This document shows positions 47,251 to 56,354 of a stretch of 64,000 nt of DNA, one piece after another. This DNA is from Egaibacter danicus (lineage in GTDB: Bacteria; Pseudomonadota; Gammaproteobacteria; Burkholderiales; Burkholderiaceae_C): NCBI GenBank assembly GCA_016707075.1, contig JADJII010000007.1, positions 1 to 64,000 on the forward strand. Direction: 5' to 3'. The notes under the pieces were generated by a model. That model was not told where the DNA came from, did not search any database, and saw only the letters and a list, made by a program, of their open reading frames with translations. The position numbers were made by a program, and so were the translations under genes. Positions within the stretch are counted from its first letter, which is position 1. Each line of letters starts with the position of its first letter.

Positions 47251-48357
47251 ATGGCTATTGACGGCAAGACTCTAGGGCTCGCACTTTCCGGTGGCGGGTA
47301 CCGCGCATCGCTTTTCAGTCTGGGCTCGCTGTGGCGGCTCAACGACGCAGGGCTGCTGGGCAAACTGGACCGCATTACCAGCGTCTCTGGCGGCTCGATC
47401 CTCATGGGCATCCTCGCCCACCACTGGCGCGAGTTGCAGTTCGACGATGGCCGTGCAGCCAACTTCAAAACGGTCATTGTTGATCCTGTCCGGGATTTCT
47501 GTACCAAGACGATCGATATCGGTGCTGGTATCGCAGGCCTGCTCGTACCGTTCAAATCGGCTGGCGACTTTCTTGCGGACCGCTACGAAAGTGACCTGTT
47601 CGGCGAGGCGATGATCAAGGACCTGCCCGTTGCGGACGGCAAAGGCAACCCAAAGTTCATCTTCTACGCAACGAACTTGCAGACCGGGCGTAGCTTCCGA
47701 TTTCGCCAGGATATGGTTGCAGACTACATGCTGGGCATATCAAAAACGACCAACGTGCCACTGGCCGTTGCGGTGGCCGCATCCAGTGCCTTCCCGCCGA
47801 TCTTCTCTCCGATCGTTCTGAAGACTGACCCCAAAGCATGGAGCGAGGGCAGCAATCTGCCCAACCTCGAAACACTGCGCAAGCGTATCCTGCTTGCCGA
47901 TGGCGGCGTATACGACAACATGGGGCTGGAATCGCTGGTCGGTAAGGTCGATATCGCCATGGTCAGTGATGCCGGTGCTCCATTCGAAGTGGATGAAACA
48001 CCCGCGGAAGATAACCTCTTCCAACTGGGCCGCGTGCGTGACATCCTGATTGACCAGACCCGAGCACTGCGCAAGCGTTGGCTGATTGAGGAGTTCGAAG
48101 CCGGCCGAAAACGCGGCGCCTATTGGGGCATAGGCACGGCGATGGCTGCTTATGCCGCAGTGCCCCACATGGTTGATGACACTGCGATCAGCGATGCACT
48201 TGAGCGGGTACCTACCCGACTTAGCAAATTTGACGCCGATTTGCAGGGACACCTGATCAATTGGGGCTACGCGCTGTGCGACGTATCGCTGCGGGCACGG
48301 CTGGGCTTGCCCGTTCCCATGGCGACATCCTGGCCAGTGCCCGATTGGCCACTGTGA
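47251..48357 (+). CDS. Patatin-like phospholipase
   Basis: 368-residue lipid acyl hydrolase, cytoplasmic by lack of a signal. Oxyanion loop LALSGGGYRASLFSL, nucleophile elbow ITSVSGGSILMG with Ser46 (Ser in place of the first Gly of GxSxG) and the dyad aspartate in LLADGGVYDNMG are present. The catalytic dyad looks intact. It sits next to the restriction-modification operon; patatins are used as membrane-degrading effectors in several phage-defence systems, but no sensor (CD-NTase, TIR) is adjacent, so a defence role is only suggested. Confidence 0.9.
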   Translation: MAIDGKTLGLALSGGGYRASLFSLGSLWRLNDAGLLGKLDRITSVSGGSILMGILAHHWRELQFDDGRAANFKTVIVDPVRDFCTKTIDIGAGIAGLLVPFKSAGDFLADRYESDLFGEAMIKDLPVADGKGNPKFIFYATNLQTGRSFRFRQDMVADYMLGISKTTNVPLAVAVAASSAFPPIFSPIVLKTDPKAWSEGSNLPNLETLRKRILLADGGVYDNMGLESLVGKVDIAMVSDAGAPFEVDETPAEDNLFQLGRVRDILIDQTRALRKRWLIEEFEAGRKRGAYWGIGTAMAAYAAVPHMVDDTAISDALERVPTRLSKFDADLQGHLINWGYALCDVSLRARLGLPVPMATSWPVPDWPL

Positions 48358-48377
48358 CTTTCGGCCTGGAAATGAAA

Positions 48378-48408
48378 AATCCCCAAGTAAATGAATTACT
48401 TGGGGATT
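48378..48408 (-). terminator. Terminator of the gltX-tRNA transcript
   Basis: Perfect 13-bp stem AATCCCCAAGTAA / TTACTTGGGGATT with a 5-base loop. Read on the minus strand the stem is followed by TTTTT. It lies eight bases beyond the tRNA-Asp 3' end. Confidence 0.85.
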
Positions 48409-48415
48409 CCAATAT

Positions 48416-48492
48416 TGGCGGAGCGGACGGGACTCGAACCCGCGACCCCCGGCGTGACAGGCCGGTATTCTAACCAACTGAACTACCGCTCC
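48416..48492 (-). tRNA. tRNA-Asp (GTC)
   Basis: Cloverleaf on the minus strand: acceptor GGAGCGG/CCGCTCC, anticodon loop CTGTCAC with GTC, T arm GGTTCGAGTCC, discriminator G and encoded CCA (48416-48418). Confidence 0.95.
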
Positions 48493-48585
48493 TGGTAGTG
48501 GCAACGTTCGCTCTTGCGAGCCAAGTGCAACTCTTTTCAGAGCTGCTGTTACCAACTTGCGCTTCGATCATCTTTCGACGAATCT

Positions 48586-48661
48586 TGGCGACCCCACGGG
48601 GATTCGAACCCCGGTACTCACCGTGAAAGGGTGATGTCCTAGGCCTCTAGACGATGGGGTC
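48586..48661 (-). tRNA. tRNA-Glu (TTC)
   Basis: Acceptor GACCCCA/TGGGGTC, anticodon loop CTTTCAC with TTC, T loop GGTTCGAATCC, discriminator G and encoded CCA. It lies downstream of gltX, whose product charges it. Confidence 0.95.
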
Positions 48662-48714
48662 AAAACCTTGGGACTTCCAATATCAACAAAATACCGAAAA
48701 TCTTCGAAAACCAT

Positions 48715-48790
<76 letters not shown>

Positions 48791-48848
48791 AAACCCGAAA
48801 CACTTCGCAGCGTTTTTAATTTCCGAGCCTTCAATTATAGCCTGAAAA

Positions 48849-50240
48849 TCAGATCTGACCCAGTCGTTCTATCGCGGTTTGCCGGTCACACAGCGCCAGC
48901 ACCGCGTCCAGCGACGGCGTCTGGGGCGTGCCCAGCACCAAAACCCGCACCGGCATGGCGAGTTGGGGCATTTTCAGGCCAGTCACAGTCAAAACCTCCT
49001 TGATCGCCGCGGCAATGGAAGGTTTATCCCATGCACAGGTACCCAATTTTTCAGCGAGTGCCGCCAGCGCGGGACGAACACCATCGGTCACATGTTGTGC
49101 CTTTTCAGCCGGATCCGGCCGAACATCGCTGTAAAACTTTGCCGCCCATGCTGCCAGCACCACCGTGGTATCACATCGGTCCTTGAACAGGGCGCAGATG
49201 GCTTCCAGGCGCTCGTCGGCGCTCACGGTCAACGGAACAGGTTGCCGGGCTAGCTGGCCAGCAACCAGCTGCGCCAGGCGCTGGTTGTCGGCCAGCTTGA
49301 TGTAATGCGCATTCACCCACAACAGCTTGGCTGGGTCCCACTGTGCGGGACTCTTGTTCAAGTGGCTGCCATCGAACCAGCTCACCAGTTGCTCGCGGCT
49401 GAACAGTTCCTCATCACCGTGGCTCCACCCCAGCCGCGCCAGATAGTTCAGCATGGCTTCAGGCAGGTAGCCCCCCTCTTCGTAGGCTGTCACGCTCACC
49501 GCACCGCGCCGCTTGGAAAGCTTCTGGCCGTCGTCGCCCAGAATGATCGGGCAATGCCCAAACTGGGGCAGCGGCGCACCCAGGGCGTTGAACATGTTGA
49601 TCTGCCAGGGTGTGTTGTTGATGTGTTCGTCACCGCGAAACACGTGGCTGATCTGCATGTCCCAGTCGTCCACCACCACCGCAAAGTTATAGGTAGGAAT
49701 ACCATCGGTACGCACGATGATGAGATCATCAATTTCGTGGTTGCTGATGGTGATGGGGCCTTTGACCAGGTCATTCCAGGTCACGTCGCCATCGGCTGGG
49801 TTGCAGAAGCGCACCACCGGGTGTACGCCCTGCGGGACAGGCGGCAGAGTCTTGCCTGGCGCCGGCCGCCAGCGGCCGTCATACAGCGTCTTTTCACCCT
49901 TCGCGCGTTTCGCTTCCCGCGTGGCTTCCAGCTCTTCTGGCGTGCTGTAGCAATAGTAAGCCTTGCCCTCGGATATCAACCGATCAACCACCTGTTTGTA
50001 GCGATCCAGTCGCTGCATCTGGTAGATGGGGCCCTCGTCATAGTCCAGCCCCAGCCAGCGCATCGACGCCAGAATCTGATCAACTGAATCCTGCGTCGAG
50101 CGCGCCACGTCGGTATCTTCGATGCGCAGCACGAACTGCCCGCCATAGTGGCGGGCATAGGCCCAGGAATACAAGGCAGTGCGGGCCGTGCCAAGATGCA
50201 AAAAGCCGGTCGGCGACGGGGCAATACGGGTTCTGATCAT
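48849..50240 (-). CDS. gltX: Glutamyl-tRNA synthetase
   Basis: Class I synthetase charging tRNA-Glu, 463 residues. HIGH-type motif TRIAPSPTGFLHLGTARTAL, the KMSKS-type loop KLSKRRGAVSV, and FRGDEHINNTPWQINMFNAL are typical of bacterial GltX. The C-terminal anticodon-binding domain is complete. It lies four bases after metZ and 58 bp ahead of tRNA-Ala on the same strand. Confidence 0.96.
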   Translation of the reverse strand: MIRTRIAPSPTGFLHLGTARTALYSWAYARHYGGQFVLRIEDTDVARSTQDSVDQILASMRWLGLDYDEGPIYQMQRLDRYKQVVDRLISEGKAYYCYSTPEELEATREAKRAKGEKTLYDGRWRPAPGKTLPPVPQGVHPVVRFCNPADGDVTWNDLVKGPITISNHEIDDLIIVRTDGIPTYNFAVVVDDWDMQISHVFRGDEHINNTPWQINMFNALGAPLPQFGHCPIILGDDGQKLSKRRGAVSVTAYEEGGYLPEAMLNYLARLGWSHGDEELFSREQLVSWFDGSHLNKSPAQWDPAKLLWVNAHYIKLADNQRLAQLVAGQLARQPVPLTVSADERLEAICALFKDRCDTTVVLAAWAAKFYSDVRPDPAEKAQHVTDGVRPALAALAEKLGTCAWDKPSIAAAIKEVLTVTGLKMPQLAMPVRVLVLGTPQTPSLDAVLALCDRQTAIERLGQI

Positions 50241-50243
50241 GAG

Positions 50244-51458
50244 TTATTTCAACGTATCCAGCCCGCGCAACAAGTCATCCTTCATGTCGTCGGGGTGTTC
50301 CAGACCCACCGCCATACGGATAAGGCCCTGGCCAATGCCAGCGGCCTGGCGTTGGTCTTCGGACAGCTTGCCGTGCGAAGTACTGGCAGCATGCGTGAGC
50401 AGGGTTTTGGTGTCACCCAGGTTGGTACACAACGACAGGGTTTGCAAACTGTCCAGCACATGGAAGGCGCCGGCACGCGCAGCTTGCGGCGTACTGGCTT
50501 TCACATCAAACGACAGCACCGCACCGCCCAAGCCCGACATTTGCTTCATGGACAGCTCATGCTGCGGGTGGCTCGTCAATCCGGGGTAATACACGCGCGA
50601 GACTTTCGGGTGCTGCTCCAGCCACAAGGCCAGTTCGTGCGCTCTGGCACTTTGCGCGCGCATGCGAATATCAAGCGTTTCCATGCCCTTGAGGACGACC
50701 CATGCATTAAAGGGCGACAGCACCATGCCACCGTTTTTTTGCACCGGCAAAAACTTTTCCTGAATCATTTGCTCACTGGCGCACAGAGCCCCGGCCATGA
50801 CGCGACCTTGTCCGTCCAGGTACTTGGTGCCGGAGTGCATGACGATATCGGCACCCATGGCAACAGGGCGCTGCAAGATGGGCGTGGCGAAGCAGTTGTC
50901 CACGGCCAACAGGGCCCCGGCGTTGTGCGCCAAGTCCGCCAGAGCGGCAATGTCGCATACATCGGTCAACGGGTTGGTGGGCGTTTCAGCAAACAGGATT
51001 TTGGTATTGGGGCGAATCGCCGCTTTCCATGCCGCCACGTCGCTTTGCGGCACGATGGAGGACTCCACACCAAAGCGCGCAAACTCAGTGCCGATGAGCT
51101 TGATGGTGGAGCCAAACATGCTTTGCGAGTAGACCACGTGGTCGCCCGACTTGAGCAAACTGAACAGCATCAGCATGATGGCGGCCATGCCCGTCGACGT
51201 GGCAATGGCAGCTTCCGTGCCTTCCATCGCAGCCAGACGCATCTCAAAGCTGGTCACCGTGGGGTTGCCCGAGCGGGCATAGGTGTAGCCCTCTTCGTCA
51301 CCGGCAAAGCGCCTTGCCGAGGCTTCTGCCGAAGGCTGCACATAACCGCTGGTGAGGTACAGCGCCTCGGAGTTTTCACCATACTGGCTGCGTTCCACAG
51401 CCACGCGTACCGCCAGGGTGTCGCGGTGCAGGTTGTCGGGTAGTTTCTTCAATGTCAT
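50244..51458 (-). CDS. metZ: O-succinylhomoserine sulfhydrylase
   Basis: PLP enzyme of the Cys/Met metabolism family that makes homocysteine from O-succinylhomoserine and sulfide; 404 residues. PLP lysine in MHSGTKYLDGQGRVMAGAL, YARSGNPTVTSFEMRLAAME, and AETPTNPLTDVCDIAALADL. The Burkholderiales order purF-metZ supports MetZ over MetB or MetC. Confidence 0.93.
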   Translation of the reverse strand: MTLKKLPDNLHRDTLAVRVAVERSQYGENSEALYLTSGYVQPSAEASARRFAGDEEGYTYARSGNPTVTSFEMRLAAMEGTEAAIATSTGMAAIMLMLFSLLKSGDHVVYSQSMFGSTIKLIGTEFARFGVESSIVPQSDVAAWKAAIRPNTKILFAETPTNPLTDVCDIAALADLAHNAGALLAVDNCFATPILQRPVAMGADIVMHSGTKYLDGQGRVMAGALCASEQMIQEKFLPVQKNGGMVLSPFNAWVVLKGMETLDIRMRAQSARAHELALWLEQHPKVSRVYYPGLTSHPQHELSMKQMSGLGGAVLSFDVKASTPQAARAGAFHVLDSLQTLSLCTNLGDTKTLLTHAASTSHGKLSEDQRQAAGIGQGLIRMAVGLEHPDDMKDDLLRGLDTLK

Positions 51459-51460
51459 AT

Positions 51461-52960
51461 TCAGTCAGCGTGGTTGGGCAGCGCCAGACGGGAGGTGTCT
51501 TCCTCATTTTCATCGGCATTGACCCGGTTTTCGTTCAGCCGCGTGATGTCGTCAAAGGAGATGTCACCGGTCACATAGACGCCATCAAAGCACGACGCGT
51601 CAAACCCATCCAGCTTCGTATTGAGCGAACCAATGGCTTTTTTCATGCCATCCACATCCTGGTAAATCAGCGCATCACAACCGATGATTTCGCGGATCTC
51701 TTCCACAGTGCGGTTGTGCGCCACCAGTTCGTCCGCCGTCGGCATGTCGATACCATACACGTTGGGATAACGCACCGGCGGCGCGGCGCTGGCCAGGTAG
51801 ACCTTGCGCGCACCCGCGTCGCGGGCCATCTGCACGATTTCCCGGCTGGTGGTACCCCGCACGATGGAGTCATCCACCAGCAGCACGTTACGGCCCTTGA
51901 ACTCGCTGGCGATCACGTTGAGTTTCTGGCGGACAGATTTCTTGCGAACGGCATGTCCCGGCATGATGAAGGTCCGGCCCACATAGCGGTTCTTCACAAA
52001 GCCCTCCCGATAGGGCAACCCCAGCAACTGGGCCAGTTGGGCCGCACTGGGCCGGCTGGACTCGGGGATGGGAATCACCACGTCAATCTCGTTCGGTGGC
52101 ACGGTGGAGATCACGCGCTTGGCCAGCGTTTCACCCAGATTCAACCGTGCCTGGTAGACCGAAATGGTGTCCATCACGGAATCAGGCCGGGCCAGGTACA
52201 CAAATTCAAAAATGCAGGGTTTCAATACAGGTTGGTCAGCACATTGCTGGCTGTACACCTTGCCCTGCAGATCAATGAACACCGCTTCGCCGGGCAAAAT
52301 ATTACGCTCAAACGTATGCGACGTGCCTTCCAGCGCCACTGACTCGCTGGCCAGCATCACCGTGCCATCGCCACGGCCCATGCACAGCGGACGAATGCCA
52401 AACGGATCGCGAAATGCCAGCACACCATGCCCGGCAATCAGTGCGATGACCGCATACGAGCCCTTCACGCGGCGATGCACATTGCGCACAGCAGCAAACA
52501 GGTCATCGGGCTGCAGGGGCAAGCCGCGTGTGGTGCGCTCGATCTCATGCGCCAGCACGTTGAGCAACACTTCAGAATCGCTTTCGGTGTTGATGTGACG
52601 ATGGTCCGTGCTGAACAGCTCGGATTTGAGCGCTTGCGCATTGGTCAGATTGCCGTTGTGCACCAGCACAATGCCAAAGGGCGCATTCACATAAAACGGC
52701 TGGGCTTCTTCTTCGCTATAGGCATTGCCCGCGGTGGGGTAACGCACCTGGCCCAGGCCACAGTTACCGGGCAGCGCCCGCATGTTGCGGGTGCGGAAAA
52801 CATCCTTCACCAGCCCCTTGGCCTTGTGCATGAAGAACTTGCGCTCCTGCTGCGTGACGATACCCGCCGCGTCCTGCCCGCGATGCTGCAGCAGCAGCAA
52901 AGCGTCATAGATCAGCTGATTGACGGGTACGTTACTGACAACCCCAACGATTCCACACAT
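51461..52960 (-). CDS. purF: Amidophosphoribosyltransferase
   Basis: First committed enzyme of purine synthesis: transfers glutamine amide to PRPP. 499 residues. The catalytic Cys follows Met1 (MCGIVGVVSNVPVNQLIYDA), with LLLQHRGQDAAGIVT, and the PRPP loop VLLVDDSIVRGTTSREIVQM. The start overlaps the cvpA stop region by one base, so cvpA-purF are coupled as in many proteobacteria. Confidence 0.96.
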   Translation of the reverse strand: MCGIVGVVSNVPVNQLIYDALLLLQHRGQDAAGIVTQQERKFFMHKAKGLVKDVFRTRNMRALPGNCGLGQVRYPTAGNAYSEEEAQPFYVNAPFGIVLVHNGNLTNAQALKSELFSTDHRHINTESDSEVLLNVLAHEIERTTRGLPLQPDDLFAAVRNVHRRVKGSYAVIALIAGHGVLAFRDPFGIRPLCMGRGDGTVMLASESVALEGTSHTFERNILPGEAVFIDLQGKVYSQQCADQPVLKPCIFEFVYLARPDSVMDTISVYQARLNLGETLAKRVISTVPPNEIDVVIPIPESSRPSAAQLAQLLGLPYREGFVKNRYVGRTFIMPGHAVRKKSVRQKLNVIASEFKGRNVLLVDDSIVRGTTSREIVQMARDAGARKVYLASAAPPVRYPNVYGIDMPTADELVAHNRTVEEIREIIGCDALIYQDVDGMKKAIGSLNTKLDGFDASCFDGVYVTGDISFDDITRLNENRVNADENEEDTSRLALPNHAD

Positions 52961-53448
52961 TATGGTAAGTACTTTCCAAATTCAACAGGCAACACAGGTT
53001 TCAAACCCCTGAGCGCGATGGTGGACAAATTGGCACCTGTCGATTCCTGCCACCCTGCAGCCGTTTTCAGCGGCGTCATGAGCACCACCACGGTCGCTGC
53101 CAACAACAGCACCAGACCGCGCAGCAAACCAAACACAGCCCCCAGCGCACGATCGGCAGGCCGCATGCCCACAGACTCGATCAGTTTTTTGATCAACCAT
53201 GCCGCCAGCCCACCAGCAAACACCACGCCCACAAACACCACCACAAAACCCGCTGCGTAACGAACCGCCTCACCGGCTCCCGACATGGGTAATTTTTCCG
53301 CTACATCCGGCGCAAACCACTGGGCAGCCACGAATGCAGCCACCCAGCTCAGCGCCGATACCACTTCGTAAACCAGCCCACGCCAGGCGCCGAGTAACAG
53401 GGAACCCAGCAACACCACCAGAAACACCCAGTCCAGAGCAGTCATCAA
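52960..53448 (-). CDS. cvpA: CvpA family protein
   Basis: 162-residue inner-membrane protein with four hydrophobic helices (DWVFLVVLLGSLLLGAWRGL; ALSWVAAFVAAQWFAP; YAAGFVVVFVGVVFAGGLAA; LLRGLVLLLAATVVVLM). Conserved CvpA position between a SPOR gene and purF. Needed for colicin V production in E. coli; the general role is linked to envelope integrity. Confidence 0.92.
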   Translation of the reverse strand: MMTALDWVFLVVLLGSLLLGAWRGLVYEVVSALSWVAAFVAAQWFAPDVAEKLPMSGAGEAVRYAAGFVVVFVGVVFAGGLAAWLIKKLIESVGMRPADRALGAVFGLLRGLVLLLAATVVVLMTPLKTAAGWQESTGANLSTIALRGLKPVLPVEFGKYLP

Positions 53449-53458
53449 CCACCCGCCA

Positions 53459-54187
53459 TCACAGCGTCAACACAGCTGCCGACAGATCCAGTTTCCTGAT
53501 TTTTTCAGCCGCCTGGTCAGCCTCTGCACGCCCGGCAAACGGACCCACACGCACACGAATCCGGCGACCGTCTTTCGTCTCAACCACCTGCGTGTAGGTT
53601 TTGAGCCCTGCTTTTTCCACCTTTAGCCGGGCTTCGCGGGCTTTGGCCACATCGGCAAATGCACCAACCTGGACGACGAAACGGCCATCTGCTGCGGCTG
53701 GCTCCTTGGCTGCAACATCCTTGCCCTCCAGAAGTGCCTTGGCTTTGGCACTCTCTGTTGGCTTCACCGCTGCCGGCGTTTCGACTGGCTTGGGCTCCGG
53801 CTTTTTGGCAACGGCAGGCGCTTCAGAAGCTGCCACGGCCGGTTTAGGTGGTTTTTCAACGGGCGCAGCGGCTTCAGGCACCGGGGCCGGGGCCACAGCC
53901 ACCGGCTTTGCTGGCGCAGAAGCTGCAGCAGCGGATGGTGAGGGTACAGCTGGAACAACCAGCGGCTTGACCTTGTTCTTGTCCGGAATTTCGATTGGAA
54001 TATCGACAGCGATGGGCCGTGGCTGGTTGTCAAACAGCAGCGGAAAACCAATCACACCCACCAGAACCAGCACAGCGGCGCCAATCAGCCGGTGTTTGGC
54101 GCGCTTGCGCATGACCTCGACGCTGTCGGGCTGGGCGGGCGTGGCAGACGAGTCGCCAGCGTTTTTCCGGAATTTGAAAAAAGCCAT
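53459..54187 (-). CDS. SPOR domain protein (DedD-like)
   Basis: 242 residues: cytoplasmic N-terminus, one membrane helix (LIGAAVLVLVGVIGFPLLF), a long Pro/Ala/Lys-rich periplasmic linker (residues about 80-160), then a C-terminal SPOR domain (RFVVQVGAFADVAKAREARL, then RRIRVRVGPFAGRAEADQAA). SPOR domains bind denuded septal peptidoglycan, so it is probably a division-site protein. It lies between folC and cvpA. Confidence 0.93.
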   Translation of the reverse strand: MAFFKFRKNAGDSSATPAQPDSVEVMRKRAKHRLIGAAVLVLVGVIGFPLLFDNQPRPIAVDIPIEIPDKNKVKPLVVPAVPSPSAAAASAPAKPVAVAPAPVPEAAAPVEKPPKPAVAASEAPAVAKKPEPKPVETPAAVKPTESAKAKALLEGKDVAAKEPAAADGRFVVQVGAFADVAKAREARLKVEKAGLKTYTQVVETKDGRRIRVRVGPFAGRAEADQAAEKIRKLDLSAAVLTL

Positions 54188-54197
54188 GTAGGAAGAC

Positions 54198-55511
54198 TCA
54201 GGGATTCAGGTGTTTGGCATGAAGGCGCGGGGTGCCATCCTTCAAAATGCCGCCCACGGTATAGAACGAGCCAAAGACGACGATTCTATCAGCGGGGTCT
54301 GCGGCACCGACAGCGGCACGCAGCGCATCCACGGGGTCGGCAAAGGCCAGCGCCGACGCGTCTTTGCGCGTGTTCTGCGCTTGCCATTTTTCCATCAACT
54401 TGATGCCCGATTCAGCCCGCACCGTGGGCAAATCGGTGAAATACCACTTGTCGATCAGCGGCCCCACCTTGCCCAGCATGGGCGTCAGGTCCTTGTCGGC
54501 CATCGCGCCGAAAACCGCGTGGGTGGTCGGGAAATAGCCCATTGCGTCCAGATTGGCAGCCAGCGCGGCAACAGAATGCGGGTTGTGCGCCACGTCCAGC
54601 ACCAGCGTGGGCTGGCCCGGGATAATTTGGAAACGCCCCGGCAGCTGGACCATGGCCAGGCCGTTGCGAATGGCCTGCGCCGTCACCGGCAGGCGATCCC
54701 GCAGGGCAGTCAGCGCCGCTAGCACGCCCGAGGCGTTGACCAGCTGGTTGGCACCGCGCAGCGCCGGATAGGCCAGACCACTGTAACGACGGTCCCGTCC
54801 GGCCCAGGCCCACTGCTGTTTATCGCCCGAAACGTTGAAATCCACCCCGAAGCGCCACAAATCGGCATCAATCTCCAGCGCGCGGTCCAGCAGGCTCTGC
54901 GGCGGCATGGGGTCGCTGACGATCACCGGGCGGCCGGTGCGCATGATGCCGGCCTTTTCACGGCCGATCGATTCCCGGTCTGGCCCGAGCAGCTCCATGT
55001 GGTCCAGGTCGATGCTGGTGATCACCGCGCAATCCGGGTCGATGATGTTCGTGGCGTCCAGCCGCCCGCCCAGACCCACCTCCAGAATGACCACATCGAG
55101 GTTGGAGCGGGCCATCACCTGCAGAATGGCCAGCGTGGAAAATTCGAAGTAAGTGAGCGAAATTGCAGGGTCAAATTGGCACCTGGCCCTCTCCACATCT
55201 GCGAAGGCAGCTATCAAATTCGTAGCGACCACCGCCTCACCCAGCAAACGCAGCCGCTCCTCAAACCGCACCAGATGCGGCGAGGTATAGACCCCCGTGC
55301 GGTAACCCGCCTGCCCCAGAATGGCCTCCAGCATGGCGCAGGTGGAACCTTTACCGTTGGTGCCCGCCACGGTGATAACCGGGCAGCTGAAACCCAGGCC
55401 CATGCGGGTGGCCACCGAGCGCACGCGCTCCAGCCCCATGTCGATGGCTTTGGGGTGCAACTGCTCGCAGTAGGCGAGCCATTCGTCGAGTGTTTTGAAA
55501 TCGGTTGTCAT
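54198..55511 (-). CDS. folC: Bifunctional tetrahydrofolate synthase/dihydrofolate synthase
   Basis: Adds glutamate to folates; Mur-ligase-like, 437 residues from ATG 55511 (MTTDFKTLDEWLAYCEQLHP). P-loop VITVAGTNGKGSTCAMLEAI, YTSPHLVRFEERLRL, ISLTYFEFSTLAIL, EVGLGGRLDATNIIDPDCAV, LVLDVAHNPHSVAAL. The stretch IAAFADVERARCQFDP overlaps a repeat-like sequence but also aligns with native FolC (FAEIESAR in E. coli). Confidence 0.95.
   Translation of the reverse strand: MTTDFKTLDEWLAYCEQLHPKAIDMGLERVRSVATRMGLGFSCPVITVAGTNGKGSTCAMLEAILGQAGYRTGVYTSPHLVRFEERLRLLGEAVVATNLIAAFADVERARCQFDPAISLTYFEFSTLAILQVMARSNLDVVILEVGLGGRLDATNIIDPDCAVITSIDLDHMELLGPDRESIGREKAGIMRTGRPVIVSDPMPPQSLLDRALEIDADLWRFGVDFNVSGDKQQWAWAGRDRRYSGLAYPALRGANQLVNASGVLAALTALRDRLPVTAQAIRNGLAMVQLPGRFQIIPGQPTLVLDVAHNPHSVAALAANLDAMGYFPTTHAVFGAMADKDLTPMLGKVGPLIDKWYFTDLPTVRAESGIKLMEKWQAQNTRKDASALAFADPVDALRAAVGAADPADRIVVFGSFYTVGGILKDGTPRLHAKHLNP
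55171..55226 (-). repeat. Diverged repeat-like segment inside folC
   Basis: On the minus strand ATAGCTGC, CGCA, GAGAGGGCC and TGCCAATTTGA match the dispersed repeat in order and spacing, at roughly 65% identity to copy 4. Part of the match coincides with native FolC sequence, so it may be a gene-converted or chance similarity. Confidence 0.4.
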
Positions 55512-55570
55512 ACAGGATTGAATTGTCGCGCACACGGGTCGCGTACCGGGATAACCCCACAGATTGCGGC

Positions 55571-55945
55571 ATGATGACGGCCATGAAATCCACATCCATC
55601 ACGGTCTACGGCATCCCCAACTGCGATACTGTCAAAAAAGCACGCGCCTGGTTAACCAGCAACGGCGTGGACTATCAGTTTCACGACTTCAAAAAGCAGG
55701 GCGTGCCCCTGCCCCAGCTCGACAACTGGCTGAAAGCAGTGGGCTGGGAGAAACTGGTGAACCGCCAGGGCACCACCTGGCGCAAGCTGGACGACGTTGT
55801 CAAAGCCACCGTGGTGGACGCCCCAAGTGCCAAAACCCTGATGCTCGCGCAGGCCAGCGTGATCAAGCGCCCGGTGGTGGAGTGGTCAGCTGGCGACGTG
55901 ACGGTTGGCTTCGACGCTGCGCTCTGGCAGCAGCGGGTCGCCTAA
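55571..55945 (+). CDS. ArsC/Spx-family reductase (YffB-like)
   Basis: 124-residue thioredoxin-fold protein of the ArsC family. The single catalytic Cys is in VYGIPNCDTVKKARAWL, with the family QFHDFKKQGVPLPQLDNW and SVIKRPVVEW. ATG 55571 is used, with alternatives at 55574 and 55583. There is no ars operon nearby, so a YffB-like glutathione-dependent reductase is more likely than arsenate resistance. Divergent from folC and followed by ppnP after nine bases. Confidence 0.9.
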   Translation: MMTAMKSTSITVYGIPNCDTVKKARAWLTSNGVDYQFHDFKKQGVPLPQLDNWLKAVGWEKLVNRQGTTWRKLDDVVKATVVDAPSAKTLMLAQASVIKRPVVEWSAGDVTVGFDAALWQQRVA

Positions 55946-55954
55946 AATAGGGCC

Positions 55955-56272
55955 ATGACTACCGACACCCTCTCCAATCTCTCCGTCACGACCAAAGCCA
56001 ACGTCTACTTTGACGGCAAATGCGTAAGCCACAACATCACGCTGGCTGACGGCACCAAAAAATCGGTCGGCGTGGTGCTGCCCGCCACCCTCACCTTCAA
56101 CACCGGCGCACCCGAAATCATGGAATGCGTGGCCGGGTCATGCGAATACAAACTGGCGGGCACTGATGCGTGGGTCAAGTCCTCTGCAGGTGAAAAATTC
56201 AGCGTTCCGGGCAACTCGAAGTTCGACATTCGCGTGGCTGATGCTTACCACTACATCTGCCATTTCGGCTGA
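55955..56272 (+). CDS. ppnP: Pyrimidine/purine nucleoside phosphorylase
   Basis: 105-residue cupin (former DUF1255) that phosphorolyses several nucleosides. Segments ANVYFDGKCVSHNITLADGT, KKSVGVVLPATLTFNTGAPE, GEKFSVPGNSKFDIRV and YHYICHFG are diagnostic. It is nine bases after the ArsC-like gene, so the two are likely cotranscribed. Confidence 0.93.
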   Translation: MTTDTLSNLSVTTKANVYFDGKCVSHNITLADGTKKSVGVVLPATLTFNTGAPEIMECVAGSCEYKLAGTDAWVKSSAGEKFSVPGNSKFDIRVADAYHYICHFG

Positions 56273-56299
56273 GTCAACCTACCCGAACAGCTCACATTT

Positions 56300-56354
56300 G
56301 CTACTCTTTTTATAGCTGCTCACGCATATTCGGCGAGGGCTAAGGGCACATTTC
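56300..56354 (+). repeat. Dispersed repeat, copy 7, forming the argG leader
   Basis: GCTACTCTTTTTATAGCTGC then TCACGCATATTC, CGAGGGCTAAGGGC. Its last base abuts the argG start codon, and the AAGGGC acting as ribosome-binding site is part of the repeat. Confidence 0.8.

Noticed and set aside
38307..48357. CRISPR array or cas genes in the defence-like island
   Set aside because: No regularly spaced direct repeats and no Cas-like proteins were seen anywhere in the window.
48416..48492. tRNA-Asp as an integration site for the accessory island
   Set aside because: The position next to the tRNA 3' end is suggestive, but I found no copy of the tRNA 3' end near 38.1 kb and no integrase, so no attachment sites can be called.
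55171..55226. folC stretch as a clear repeat insertion
   Set aside because: The order of matches is striking, but the encoded FADVERAR aligns with native FolC (FAEIESAR in E. coli), so an insertion cannot be claimed; kept only as a low-confidence repeat-like segment.
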